Shown: positions 37,449 through 46,535, counted from the first letter of the stretch. The stretch: 64,000 bases of DNA from Paenochrobactrum glaciei (GCF_039522165.1 NZ_BAAADE010000001.1:248001-312000); one strand, 5' to 3'. Notes: generated by a model not told the origin, from the sequence alone. A program made the numbers and translations.

Positions 37449-38666
37449 ATGACGATGAACACGGCTGATGAGACCAGCCTGGGCTCTAACAGGCCATCCG
37501 AAACAACTGCAATCAACATCATTCTGGCAGTCAGTTTCGGTCACTTTCTCAATGATATGATGCAATCGCTGCTACCGGCGATTTATCCGATTTTGAAGAC
37601 CAATTACAGCCTGACATTCTGGCAGATTGGTCTGCTGACTTTCATCTTCCAGCTTACCGCTTCCATTTTGCAGCCTGTTGTCGGCATTTATACCGATAAA
37701 CGACCAATGCCCTATTCGCTCACCCTTGCGATGGCCTGTACGTTTGTCGGCCTGATTGTGCTGGCCAATGCGCATAATTTTAGCATGTTGCTGTTCGGCG
37801 CAGCCCTGGTTGGTCTTGGCTCCTCAATTTTCCATCCTGAATCATCGCGCGTTGCACGCCTTGCCTCAGGTGGCCGACATGGGTTTGCCCAGTCGCTGTT
37901 TCAGGTCGGCGGCAATATCGGCTCATCGCTTGGTCCCTTGCTTGCAGCCTTTATCGTACTGCCATTTGGTCAGGGCAGTGTCAGCTGGTTCTCCATTGCA
38001 GCGCTCATCGGCATGTATGTGCTGTGGCGTGTCGGTCAGTGGTACACCGCCTATCGCGTGGCCAATGCCAAGCGCCCGCAAGCCGATAAATCACTGCCAT
38101 TACCGGGCAAAAAAGTAGCCTTTGCCGTTGGTGTGCTGGCTGTGTTGATTTTCACCAAATATATCTATCTGGCGAGCTTCACCAGCTATTACACTTTCTA
38201 CACGATCAGCCATTTTGGTGTGAGCGTGCAGACATCGCAAATTCTGCTGTTCCTGTTCTTGGGCTCGGTAGCAGCAGGCACCATTGTTGGTGGCCCGATC
38301 GGCGATAAGATCGGCACCCGCACGGTGATCTGGGTATCAATTTTAGGTATTCTGCCTTTTACCCTTATACTGCCTTATGCCAACCTGCCGCTGACAGCTG
38401 TGCTGACAATGGTAATCGGCTTTGTGCTGGCCTCGGCCTTCCCTGCGATTATCGTTTTTGCGCAGGAATTATTGCCGGGTCGTGTGGGTATGGTGTCGGG
38501 GCTTTTCTTCGGCTTTGCTTTTGGTATTGCCGGTATTGCCGCAGCGCTCTTAGGCATTGTAGCGGACGCGAAAAGCATTGAATATGTTTATCATGTCTGC
38601 TCGTTCCTGCCAGCACTGGGGCTTGCAGCCATTTTCCTGCCGAAGCTGCATAAACACAAAGCCTGA
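37449..38666 (+). CDS. fsr: Fosmidomycin-resistance-type MFS efflux pump
   Basis: 405-residue major facilitator with twelve hydrophobic segments. Strong resemblance to Fsr: VSFGHFLNDMMQSLLPAIYP at the N-terminus, GIYTDKRPMPYSL between TM2 and TM3, and FHPESSRVARLASGGRHGFA. Exports drugs; actual substrate here unknown. GGAG eight bases before the ATG at 37449. It is on the opposite strand to all neighbours and splits the usual rsh...recO order together with hemN and fnrN. Confidence 0.9.
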   Translation: MTMNTADETSLGSNRPSETTAINIILAVSFGHFLNDMMQSLLPAIYPILKTNYSLTFWQIGLLTFIFQLTASILQPVVGIYTDKRPMPYSLTLAMACTFVGLIVLANAHNFSMLLFGAALVGLGSSIFHPESSRVARLASGGRHGFAQSLFQVGGNIGSSLGPLLAAFIVLPFGQGSVSWFSIAALIGMYVLWRVGQWYTAYRVANAKRPQADKSLPLPGKKVAFAVGVLAVLIFTKYIYLASFTSYYTFYTISHFGVSVQTSQILLFLFLGSVAAGTIVGGPIGDKIGTRTVIWVSILGILPFTLILPYANLPLTAVLTMVIGFVLASAFPAIIVFAQELLPGRVGMVSGLFFGFAFGIAGIAAALLGIVADAKSIEYVYHVCSFLPALGLAAIFLPKLHKHKA

Positions 38667-38685
38667 AATAAACGCTTAAAATGAA

Positions 38686-38717
38686 AGCATCGCACTCAGC
38701 CCCCACTGAGTGCGATG
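38686..38717 (-). terminator. Terminator after hemN
   Basis: Perfect 13-pair stem GCATCGCACTCAG/CTGAGTGCGATGC, loop CCCCCA. Only the minus strand has T-rich DNA after it (TTTCATTTT), so it mainly serves hemN; it may also stop fsr transcripts. Confidence 0.75.
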
Positions 38718-38773
38718 CCCATTGCCGCTCCCCCCGCATAAATGCACGGGCCGGCTACCCCACAAGTTATAGC

Positions 38774-40111
38774 TCAAACGGCGAAGCTAAAGCCGTGAAC
38801 ATTGCCCCTGCGGAATTCATCAAATATTGCAGCAACTGGCCGAATAAGCTGTCGTCTCTGACGCGACATCGCAACAATGCCGTCTCTGACAGTCACAATA
38901 CCATCAGCAATCAGTGGCCGTAATAGAGCCATTTCATCTGAAAAATCAACACCTAAGGCCAGCTTGTTCAGATCTGCCTGAAAATTACACATCAGTGCCA
39001 ATATAACGTCAGCACGAGTACGATCTCGATCGCGCATAATATGCCCACGCAGCGTCGCCAATCGACCCTCTCGGACAGCGATGCCATATTGTTTAATATC
39101 GGATATATTTTGCGCAAAACCGCCCCAAAATTGTGAAATAGATGAAGGACCGAAGCCAATCAAAGTTGGGCAGTTGTCATCTGTGTAACCTTGGAAATTG
39201 CGGTTTAACCGCCCTTCCCTTGCTGAAACAGCCAAAGGATCATCGGTTAAGGCAAAGTGATCTATGCCGATTTCCTCATAGCCGAAATCTGTAAAACACT
39301 GGCGAACAACGGCTGCCTGTGCATAGCGCGCATCTGCATCCGGCAGTGCGGCATTATCAATCAAACGCTGATTAGCGCGGCGCTGCGGCAGATGTGCATA
39401 ACCATAAAAAGCAATACGATCAGGCGCAAATTCGCGCACACTCTGGCATGTCTGGCGCAATGTTTCTTCTGTCTGCAATGGCAGACCGTAAATCAGATCA
39501 AAGTTAATCCGTTCAATTCCGGCACCACGCAGATTATCCACCGCCTGTTTTACAATGGATAATGGCTGCAAACGCCCGATGGCTTTCTGCACTTCCGGAT
39601 CAACATCCTGCACACCCAGCGAAGCACGGTTTACGCCCTGCGCGGCCAATACTTTGGTTAGTTCAGCCGTAACTGTACGCGGATCAAGCTCGATGGCATG
39701 CTCCATCTGCGGAGCAAAATCAAAATGCTCACGTAATGCAGTGATAATTTTTTCAAACTGCTGCGCATGTAAAATAGAAGGTGTACCACCGCCCCAATGC
39801 AAATGCTTGACTTGAGGGCGTGATGACAAATGCTGGCCGACAAGGTGGATTTCGGTCAGTAAATCCTGCACGAAATTGTCAATCACATCATCACGGCGTG
39901 CGACTTTCGCATGGCAACCGCAATAATGGCAAAGCTGACGGCAATAAGGGATATGCAAATAAAGTGAAACCGCTTCTTGCGGCGCTAACTGGCGCAGCCA
40001 GCTGCTCATATGAGTTGGCGTAACCTGCGGCGTAAAATCTGCGGCTGTTGGATAAGATGTATATCTAGGAACAGCTAATGAGGCATAATGACGGACGATT
40101 TCTTCTTGCAT
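38774..40111 (-). CDS. hemN: Oxygen-independent coproporphyrinogen III dehydrogenase
   Basis: Radical-SAM enzyme that makes protoporphyrinogen IX without oxygen, for haem synthesis under low oxygen. 445 residues; Fe-S cysteines Cys57, Cys61, Cys64 in HIPYCRQLCHYCGC, plus Cys66, as in true HemN. ORF length and the HemN C-domain agree. One base lies between the stop of a 35-codon ORF and this ATG, so translation is coupled. An FNR box upstream and the fnrN gene just behind it point to oxygen control. Confidence 0.95.
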   Translation of the reverse strand: MQEEIVRHYASLAVPRYTSYPTAADFTPQVTPTHMSSWLRQLAPQEAVSLYLHIPYCRQLCHYCGCHAKVARRDDVIDNFVQDLLTEIHLVGQHLSSRPQVKHLHWGGGTPSILHAQQFEKIITALREHFDFAPQMEHAIELDPRTVTAELTKVLAAQGVNRASLGVQDVDPEVQKAIGRLQPLSIVKQAVDNLRGAGIERINFDLIYGLPLQTEETLRQTCQSVREFAPDRIAFYGYAHLPQRRANQRLIDNAALPDADARYAQAAVVRQCFTDFGYEEIGIDHFALTDDPLAVSAREGRLNRNFQGYTDDNCPTLIGFGPSSISQFWGGFAQNISDIKQYGIAVREGRLATLRGHIMRDRDRTRADVILALMCNFQADLNKLALGVDFSDEMALLRPLIADGIVTVRDGIVAMSRQRRQLIRPVAAIFDEFRRGNVHGFSFAV

Positions 40112-40112
40112 C

Positions 40113-40220
40113 TCAACGCCCCGCTTTCTTAATCTTTACCAGCACAGGCGCCGGATGACCAAAGCAAAGCACGGAGAACCCAAGAAGATTAATGAAAATC
40201 ATGGCAGTCCAGAATGTCAT
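40113..40220 (-). CDS. 35-residue membrane protein in front of hemN
   Basis: Frame from ATG 40218-40220 to TGA 40113-40115. Translation begins MTFWTAMIFINLLGFSVLC and ends VLVKIKKAGR: one hydrophobic helix (about 3-21) and a basic tail, so probably N-out or N-in single-span in the inner membrane. GAGG stands six bases before the ATG (AAGAGGCTGGTG). TGA-G-ATG links it to hemN. An FNR box and -10 lie about 90-135 bases upstream. Not recognised as any family. A role as a leader peptide or as a partner of an anaerobic membrane complex are both open. Confidence 0.65.
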   Translation of the reverse strand: MTFWTAMIFINLLGFSVLCFGHPAPVLVKIKKAGR

Positions 40221-40314
40221 CACCAGCCTCTTAAAGACTATAAAAATCCTTTCCGGCAGTAATCATGTATCAAAGCCGGATTAAATTTCCTGCTATCAGG
40301 GAAATTATGTGATG

Positions 40315-40356
40315 ATAGTAGCCAGCACAAACATATTCAGCATTGATCATAATCAA
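40315..40356 (-). promoter_or_regulatory. FNR-dependent promoter of the small ORF and hemN
   Basis: TTGATCATAATCAA (40343-40356) is a perfect FNR consensus, TTGAT-N4-ATCAA. On the minus strand TACTAT (40320-40315) makes a -10 box. A start at about 40308 would put the FNR box centre at -41.5, exactly the class II activator position. The regulator gene fnrN ends 64 bases upstream. Confidence 0.8.
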
Positions 40357-40419
40357 TCATGCAGACGCAATAATATTAAATATAATTAATCTGTGGGGAA
40401 ACGAATACTGCAGGCGCGA

Positions 40420-41184
40420 TCAAGCGTTCGCTGCACTCATTAGATGGGTGATATCCAGCCCTGCTACAGCAGCCAATGAGCGGTAAGAGGTAATCTCGAC
40501 TGTGTTGGCATCAATAAGGCGAATGAGCCCCTGTGTCTTCAGCTTGGTAAAGCTGCGGCTGACTGTTTCAATTGTGAGCCCTAAATAATCAGCAATATCG
40601 GTACGGTTCATCGCAAGATGCACCGGATTGCTTGCCGATTCCGCCTGCGGGCGATTGGCCAAAAGCAGCAAAAAGCTTGCCAGTTTTTCCACCGGTGCTA
40701 AACGGCCAAGGATCATCTGATTATCATGCGCCTGACGCAGCGCAAATTTGGTCATTTCGTAAAGGCGCTCTTTCAACTGCGGATAACGCTCCATCAGAGC
40801 ATCCATCTCGCGGTCTGAAAACGAGCACAGAACCGAAGGCACAACCGCTTCCACTGTTTGCGAATGTACTTCATCATCCGCAAGCCCCAGATAACCACCG
40901 GGGAACAAAAAGCCTGAAATCTGACGGCGGCCATCGGGCAGTGATGTATAAAGACGCAACATGCCGGAGGTTAGACTATAGACGCGGGTTTTCGCCTGCC
41001 CCTCTTCCACCAGCATTTCATTGGCGCCGAGCTGCTTTGAGCTCATAATCGCTTCCAGTGCATCAAGCTCGTCGCCATCCAAAGCTGCACAAACCGCAAG
41101 ATGACGCACACAGCAATCGGCACAGATGCTGCATGTTTCACGTTTTGGTTTTTCGGCTGGATGACATGGAAGAGCTGAAGACAC
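40420..41184 (-). CDS. fnrN: FNR-type oxygen-sensing regulator
   Basis: 254 residues of the Crp/Fnr family. N-terminal cysteines at 18, 21, 24, 25 and 32 plus Cys120 provide the ligands for an oxygen-sensitive [4Fe-4S] cluster as in FNR/FnrN. The cyclic-nucleotide-like domain is followed by an HTH whose recognition helix (LTIETVSRSFTKL) carries the Glu, Ser and Arg that read TTGAT. That matches the box in front of hemN. No FNR box was seen upstream of fnrN itself. FixK is excluded by the cysteines. Confidence 0.92.
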   Translation of the reverse strand: MSSALPCHPAEKPKRETCSICADCCVRHLAVCAALDGDELDALEAIMSSKQLGANEMLVEEGQAKTRVYSLTSGMLRLYTSLPDGRRQISGFLFPGGYLGLADDEVHSQTVEAVVPSVLCSFSDREMDALMERYPQLKERLYEMTKFALRQAHDNQMILGRLAPVEKLASFLLLLANRPQAESASNPVHLAMNRTDIADYLGLTIETVSRSFTKLKTQGLIRLIDANTVEITSYRSLAAVAGLDITHLMSAANA

Positions 41185-41279
41185 TATTTACTGACCCTTG
41201 TATGACTTTTACAAAATGATGCTATTTTCATTGAATACAAGTACCATTACTCTGGCAATTTGTCAGATAACATAAGGAA

Positions 41280-41306
41280 TTGCGAGATAAATCTTTTATC
41301 CCGCAA
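41280..41306 (-). terminator. Stem-loop after pyrE
   Basis: TTGCGAGATAAA pairs with TTTATCCCGCAA (one A-C mismatch) around TCT, 37 bases after the pyrE stop. The T-run is poor on the minus strand, so terminator function is uncertain. Confidence 0.45.
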
Positions 41307-41342
41307 CTCTTGTTTTCAATATTTTAGTAAAAAATGTCGTAG

Positions 41343-41921
41343 TTAAATATTACGGCTACCCGGTTTCACAGCCGGAATTGCCTGTAATTCAGGCGGCAAA
41401 GCATCCGCCGGATAAGCAGGCACTTCATATTCGGCCAATGCAATCAAGCGTGTACCGACATCGGCCTTACCGGCTGAACGATCAACGATACAAGCCGCAG
41501 CCACGACTTCAATGCCAAGATCTTCCATGCAAGTGATTGTCTCACGAATGGAAAGACCGGTCGTCACAATATCTTCCACGATAACAACGCGCGAGCCTTT
41601 TGGCACATCAAAGCGGCGCAAACGGAAAACACCGTTTTCACGCTCGACCCAAACAGATGGCACACCCAAATGGCGCGATGTTTCATAAGACGGGATCAAG
41701 CCGCCGATTGCAGGGCCGACCACATAATCAATGGGGCCAAGATCGGCTGCTTTAATCTTTTCAGCCAAGGCTTTGCAAAGTTTTTCTGTCTTGTCGGCAT
41801 GCATAAAAACGCGTGCTTTTTGCAGGAAAACCGGACTGCGCAAACCTGAGGTGAGGATAAAATGGCCTTCAAGGATGCCGCCCGCCTCGCGAAAGACGGC
41901 CAAAACGTCATCGGTATTCAT
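41343..41921 (-). CDS. pyrE: Orotate phosphoribosyltransferase
   Basis: Orotate plus PRPP gives OMP in pyrimidine synthesis. 192 residues with the PRPP motif VVIVEDIVTTGLS, and FILTSGLRSPVF near the start. The ATG at 41921 has AGGA upstream and the family beginning MNTDDVLAVFREAGG; 14 upstream codons overlap rsh. The gap to the rsh stop is eight bases, so the two share an mRNA. Confidence 0.96.
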   Translation of the reverse strand: MNTDDVLAVFREAGGILEGHFILTSGLRSPVFLQKARVFMHADKTEKLCKALAEKIKAADLGPIDYVVGPAIGGLIPSYETSRHLGVPSVWVERENGVFRLRRFDVPKGSRVVIVEDIVTTGLSIRETITCMEDLGIEVVAAACIVDRSAGKADVGTRLIALAEYEVPAYPADALPPELQAIPAVKPGSRNI

Positions 41922-41929
41922 GTATTTTC

Positions 41930-44176
41930 CTATCCGTTCACGCGGTTGGCGCTGGAAACGCAAGCGCTATCTTTAAGTTGTGAAATAATCCGGTTGAGAT
42001 GTTTCAAATCCCAGACTTCTACATCGATCAGCAGTTCAGTAAAGTCCGGAGCCTTACGGATCATCGACAAATTGTGGATATTAGTATCATTCGCCGCGAT
42101 AATCTGCGCGATTTCGGCCAGCGAGCCCGGCGAGTTAATTGCCGAGATGGAGATACGTGCCGGAAATCTCTCATGCATTTCGCCGTCAATATCCCAGCGG
42201 ATATCAATCCAGCGCTCCGGTTGATCATCATAGGCCGTCAATGCCGGTGACTGGATCGGATAAATGGTAATCCCTGCACCGGGCTGCAAAATACCGACAA
42301 TACGATCACCTGGCACAGCACCTTCCGGCGCAAAACGCACGGGCAGATCAGAATTTGCACCACGAATTGGCAGCGCTTTTTTGCCTGATTTGGCTGTGCT
42401 TTTTTCGTCATCAATATCCGCACCGCCTTCAGGAACCTTAAAGATCATTCCGGCAGCATTTTGAATGTTGAACCAGCCTTTTTCACCGGTTTGCGGCGGT
42501 GTTTGGCTTGTCACCCGTGTATCCTGATAATCAGGATAAACAGCCTTCACCACATCAGTTGACGGCAACTCACCACGACCGACCGAGGCCAGCACGTCCT
42601 CAACATCCTTACGCGCCAGACGCGGCAAGCCGGGCTTTAAAATATCTTTGCTGAACGGTTTTCCGGCACGCTCAAAAGCGCGTTCCAGAATACGCATACC
42701 AAGACCGGAATATTGCTTACGCACAGCCGAACGGGTCGCACGGCGAATAGCCGAGCGTGCTTTACCGGTTGCAACCAGCGATTCCCATGCCGCAGGCGGC
42801 ACCTGTGCCTTAGAGCGGATAATTTCCACTTCATCGCCGTTTTTCAGCTTGGTCATCAGCGGCATGATGCGGCCATTTACCTTAGCGCCCACACAGCTGT
42901 CCCCCACATCGGTATGCACCGCATAAGCAAAATCAATCGGGGTTGCGCCACGCGGCAAAGCAATCAGCCTGCCCTTTGGGGTGAAACAGAAAACCTGATC
43001 CTGAAACAGTTCAAGCTTGGTATGCTCCAGAAATTCTTCCGGATTATCGCCTTCCGACAAAGCTTCGATTGTCTGGCGCAGCCATGCATAGGCGTTGGTT
43101 TCCATCGAAATGGAATTGCCGCCGCTGGTTGGCGTGCCGCTGCCGCGATCTTTATAAATCGAGTGTGCCGCCACACCATATTCTGCCACATCATCCATGG
43201 CGCGGGTGCGAATTTGCAACTCTACACGCTGGCGTGAAGGCCCGACAATGGTGGTGTGAATGGAACGGTAATCGTTCTGTTTCGGCGTTGAGATGTAATC
43301 TTTAAAGCGCCCCGGAACCATCGACCATGTGCTGTGAATGATACCCAATGCGCGATAACAATCTTCAACCGTATCAACCACGACACGAAAGCCGAAAATA
43401 TCGGAGAGCTGCTCAAAAGACAGCGCTTTGGTTTCCATCTTACGGAAAACTGACCAAGGCTTTTTCTGCCGGCTTTTAACGCTGGCTTTAATGCCGTTTG
43501 CGGCAAAAAGCTCGGACAAGTCGCCTTCAATCTTCTTCAGGATGCCGCGATTTTTTTCCAAAAGTTCTGCCAGACGATCCGTCACCGCCCGCCACGCTTC
43601 CGGATTGATATAACGAAAAGCCAGCTCTTCCAGCTCTTCACGCATATCCTGCATACCCATGCGACCGGCAAGCGGTGCATAAATATCCATAGTTTCTTCA
43701 GCAATACGAAGACGTTTATCTTCACGCATCACGCCAAGCGTGCGCATATTGTGCAAGCGGTCAGCAAGTTTGACTAAAAGCACTCGCACATCATCCGAAA
43801 TTGCCAGCAATAATTTGCGCAGATTTTCGGCCTGAACGGCTTTTTTGGAAACAAGATCAAGCTTTTTAAGCTTGGTCAGCCCTTCAACCAGCTTGCCAAT
43901 TTCAGGTCCGAACAGCTGATCAATCTCGGCGCGCGTCGCGTCCGTATCCTCAATTGTATCATGCAGCAGCGCAATCGCAATGGTTGCCTCATCAAGGCGC
44001 ATATCGGTGAGGATTGCCGCCACTTCCAAAGGATGGGAAAAATAAGGATCACCGGAAGCGCGTTTTTGGCTTCCGTGTTTTTGCATGGCATAAACATAGG
44101 CCTTGTTGAGGAGCGCCTCGTTTACATCTGGCTTGTATCGCTGCACGCGTTCCACAAGCTCATATTGGCGCATCAT
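41930..44176 (-). CDS. rsh: Bifunctional (p)ppGpp synthetase/hydrolase
   Basis: Single Rel/Spo homologue of the stringent response. 748 residues: HD hydrolase (His72-Asp73 in LLHDTIED; KLADRLHNMRT), synthetase (RFKDYISTPKQNDYRSIHT), TGS domain (from about 400) and C-terminal ACT domain. Intact hydrolase and synthetase motifs indicate both activities. AGGAG stands before two adjacent ATGs; the first is used. pyrE follows directly. Confidence 0.96.
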   Translation of the reverse strand: MMRQYELVERVQRYKPDVNEALLNKAYVYAMQKHGSQKRASGDPYFSHPLEVAAILTDMRLDEATIAIALLHDTIEDTDATRAEIDQLFGPEIGKLVEGLTKLKKLDLVSKKAVQAENLRKLLLAISDDVRVLLVKLADRLHNMRTLGVMREDKRLRIAEETMDIYAPLAGRMGMQDMREELEELAFRYINPEAWRAVTDRLAELLEKNRGILKKIEGDLSELFAANGIKASVKSRQKKPWSVFRKMETKALSFEQLSDIFGFRVVVDTVEDCYRALGIIHSTWSMVPGRFKDYISTPKQNDYRSIHTTIVGPSRQRVELQIRTRAMDDVAEYGVAAHSIYKDRGSGTPTSGGNSISMETNAYAWLRQTIEALSEGDNPEEFLEHTKLELFQDQVFCFTPKGRLIALPRGATPIDFAYAVHTDVGDSCVGAKVNGRIMPLMTKLKNGDEVEIIRSKAQVPPAAWESLVATGKARSAIRRATRSAVRKQYSGLGMRILERAFERAGKPFSKDILKPGLPRLARKDVEDVLASVGRGELPSTDVVKAVYPDYQDTRVTSQTPPQTGEKGWFNIQNAAGMIFKVPEGGADIDDEKSTAKSGKKALPIRGANSDLPVRFAPEGAVPGDRIVGILQPGAGITIYPIQSPALTAYDDQPERWIDIRWDIDGEMHERFPARISISAINSPGSLAEIAQIIAANDTNIHNLSMIRKAPDFTELLIDVEVWDLKHLNRIISQLKDSACVSSANRVNG

Positions 44177-44323
44177 CGACAGGAACTCCTATATAAAAAC
44201 AAACACATCAGTGTTTTTAAAGTAAACCATGCATTTTTGCTGACAAGTATAATTTTCAACGCTAGCGCGTAATTATTATATAAGTCCTTTTATGTCGCAG
44301 ACACATCGCAGTGCCGTTAAAAA

Positions 44324-44387
44324 ATATGCGCCACAACTTAAAAGTTGCGACGCATATCAAAAATTCAGTAACCGGCTGCAGCCGGTC
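44324..44387 (-). terminator. Terminator and palindrome after rpoZ
   Basis: On the minus strand, first ACCGGCTGCAGCCGGT (44372-44387, self-complementary), then ATATGCG...CAACTT with AAGTTG...CGCATAT (44324-44358, a three-base internal loop) followed by six T. The second is a good rho-independent terminator between rpoZ and rsh. Confidence 0.8.
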
Positions 44388-44397
44388 GGGCAAATAA

Positions 44398-44802
44398 TTA
44401 GAAGTCGTCGCTTTTTTCCGGAGCAACCAGACCTTCAATACCGGCCAGCAATTCTTCTTCAGACATCTGATCGAAGACAACTGCTTCATCTTCACCGGCT
44501 TCAGCCATGCCTTCAGCGGTTGCATCAATGCTACCGGTCAGCAATGCAGTTGGTGCAGCTTCAGGCTCATCCACTTCCACATGCTTCTGCAGCGAATGGA
44601 TCAGATCTTCTTTCAGATCGTCTGGTGAAAGTGTTTCATCGGCGATTTCACGCAATGCAACAACAGGGTTTTTGTCATTATCGCGATCGACGGTAATCTG
44701 TCCGCCTTGCGAAATCTGGCGTGCACGATGACTGGCAAGCAGAACCAGCTCAAAGCGGTTGTCTACCTTGTCTACGCAATCCTCAACGGTGACGCGGGCC
44801 AT
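44398..44802 (-). CDS. rpoZ: RNA polymerase omega subunit
   Basis: 134 residues beginning MARVTVEDCVDKVDNRFELV and containing ASHRARQI, which is the omega core; it helps assemble RNA polymerase and contributes to the (p)ppGpp site. The C-terminal half is acidic and variable, as in other alphaproteobacteria. Gene order rpoZ-rsh is widespread. AAAGGGA precedes the ATG. Confidence 0.95.
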   Translation of the reverse strand: MARVTVEDCVDKVDNRFELVLLASHRARQISQGGQITVDRDNDKNPVVALREIADETLSPDDLKEDLIHSLQKHVEVDEPEAAPTALLTGSIDATAEGMAEAGEDEAVVFDQMSEEELLAGIEGLVAPEKSDDF

Positions 44803-45226
44803 CAGCGGGTCCCTTTCATAATACGATCTTTAACGAAATTTGTCTGCACATAGCGTGAAAGACGAAAAAAAACAAGTAAAAGCCGCGCGAAACAACCCGC
44901 GCGTCCTCATTTTTGTAAGCCGCCCTCTATTGCATAACAGAATTTTATATTCTTTGCCAGAATACCAGTCAGAGGCTTTGTTAGCAAGCCGACAAGCATT
45001 CCCCAGATTTTAACGAAAAAATAGTTCAATTATCAACATTTAAGCCATTACAATTAGGGCAAATCAACCTAGGGTTGCTTGTATTTCTGTGCATTCCCCT
45101 TAGAAAATAGGCTCAAGACGTAAGTTGCACCAAAAAGTTCTTTTGACGTCGCCATTTATATGTTTCACGACGGCCATCCAGTTAGACTGGTTTTTAGGCC
45201 CATGCCTGTAGAGTGGATTTTTACAT
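44803..45226. other. Divergent gap rpoZ/NYN gene
   Basis: About 420 bases, AT-rich in the middle. Contains a short complementary pair CAAATCAACC...GGTTGCTTG (near 45060-45082). Promoters for both genes are expected; no sure -35/-10 pair, RNA gene or small ORF was seen. Confidence 0.4.
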
Positions 45227-45817
45227 ATGTTCGATTCCCGTGAAAAGATCGCCCTTTTCATCGATGGCGCTAATCTATATGCAGCCTCCAAAACACTCGG
45301 TTTCGACATTGACTACCGCAAATTACTAAAAGCATTTCAGAACCGCGGCTATTTGCTGCGTGCTTATTATTACACAGCATTGGTAGAAGATCAGGAATAC
45401 TCGTCAATTAGACCTTTGATTGATTGGCTGGATTATAACGGCTACAAAGTCATCACCAAAGCTGCCAAAGAATTCACCGACGCAACCGGACGTCGCAAAG
45501 TTAAAGGCAATATGGATATTGAGCTGACCGTTGATGCGATGCAGCTGACTGATGCCATTGACCATTTCGTTATTTTCTCAGGCGACGGCGATTTCCGCTC
45601 ACTGGTTGAAGCCTTGCAGCGCAAGGGTCGCAAAGTTTCGATCGTTTCGACTCTGACCACTCAGCCTGCAATGATTTCCGATGAATTGCGCCGTCAGGCA
45701 GACCATTTCATTGATCTCGTTTCGCTGAAATCAGAAATCGGTCGTGAAATGTCCGAACGTCCGCAGCAGCAGGCACCGCGCTTTGTAGCTGATGATATGG
45801 AAGACGACGATTATTGA
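45227..45817 (+). CDS. NYN domain (LabA/DUF88) protein
   Basis: 196 residues. PIN-like nuclease fold with acidic residues Asp13 (LFIDGANLY), Asp in KGNMDIELTVDAM and Asp in FSGDGDFRSLV, all expected for a metal-dependent RNase. RNA target unknown. C-terminal 25 residues are polar and acidic. Conserved in Rhizobiales near rpoZ and the family-5 glycosylase gene, which follows after 28 bases. Confidence 0.9.
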   Translation: MFDSREKIALFIDGANLYAASKTLGFDIDYRKLLKAFQNRGYLLRAYYYTALVEDQEYSSIRPLIDWLDYNGYKVITKAAKEFTDATGRRKVKGNMDIELTVDAMQLTDAIDHFVIFSGDGDFRSLVEALQRKGRKVSIVSTLTTQPAMISDELRRQADHFIDLVSLKSEIGREMSERPQQQAPRFVADDMEDDDY

Positions 45818-45845
45818 TCATCGTCGATTCTCCTGAAGGGTAAAC

Positions 45846-46493
45846 ATGATCCATCCTTCACATGACTGCGCGATTTGTCCGCGTTTGCATGATTTTTTAC
45901 AAGAATGGCGTGTAAAAGAACCGGAATGGCACAATGCTCCGGTTCCGCCATTCATGCCTGTTGGCGGCGATGACAGCGTCAGCCTGATGATCATCGGGCT
46001 TGCCCCCGGTATACGCGGCGCGAACCGCACCGGCCGCCCTTTCACCGGCGATTACGCAGGTGACCTTCTCTATAGCACTTTGATTGATTTAGGCTTTGCC
46101 CGCGGCAAGTTTGAAGCGCGCATTGACGATAGCCTTGAACTCATCGACACAATGATTGTCAATGCTGTGCGCTGTGTGCCGCCGGAAAACAAACCAACCG
46201 CATCCGAAATCAACAATTGCCGCCAGTTTTTAAAGCCCGCCCTCTCCGGCTTTAATAATTTGCGCGCTATTGTCACTCTTGGCACCATCGCGCATCAGTC
46301 CACGATCCGCGCCTTAAGCGAACCTGTTTCCAAACATAAATTTGGCCATGGCAAGGAAACGGATATTAACGGGATCCGGATTTTTTCCAGCTATCACTGC
46401 TCACGCTACAACACCAATACCGGTGTTTTAACTGAAAAAATGTTCCACGACGTTTTCAAAAATGTGCGCAACTATCTGGACGCCGGCAATTAA
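45846..46493 (+). CDS. Uracil-DNA glycosylase, family 5 (UDGb) type
   Basis: 215 residues. Motif GLAPGIRGANRTGRPF with FTGDYAGD is that of UDGb enzymes, which remove uracil and some oxidised or deaminated bases. CAICPRLHDF supplies cysteines for a [4Fe-4S] cluster, with others later (AVRCVPPENKP, NNCRQF, YHCSRYN). Probably expressed together with the NYN gene. Confidence 0.9.
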   Translation: MIHPSHDCAICPRLHDFLQEWRVKEPEWHNAPVPPFMPVGGDDSVSLMIIGLAPGIRGANRTGRPFTGDYAGDLLYSTLIDLGFARGKFEARIDDSLELIDTMIVNAVRCVPPENKPTASEINNCRQFLKPALSGFNNLRAIVTLGTIAHQSTIRALSEPVSKHKFGHGKETDINGIRIFSSYHCSRYNTNTGVLTEKMFHDVFKNVRNYLDAGN

Positions 46494-46535
46494 TCTGCCA
46501 GCATCTGCATTTTTCAACAATCAATGATGATAAAT

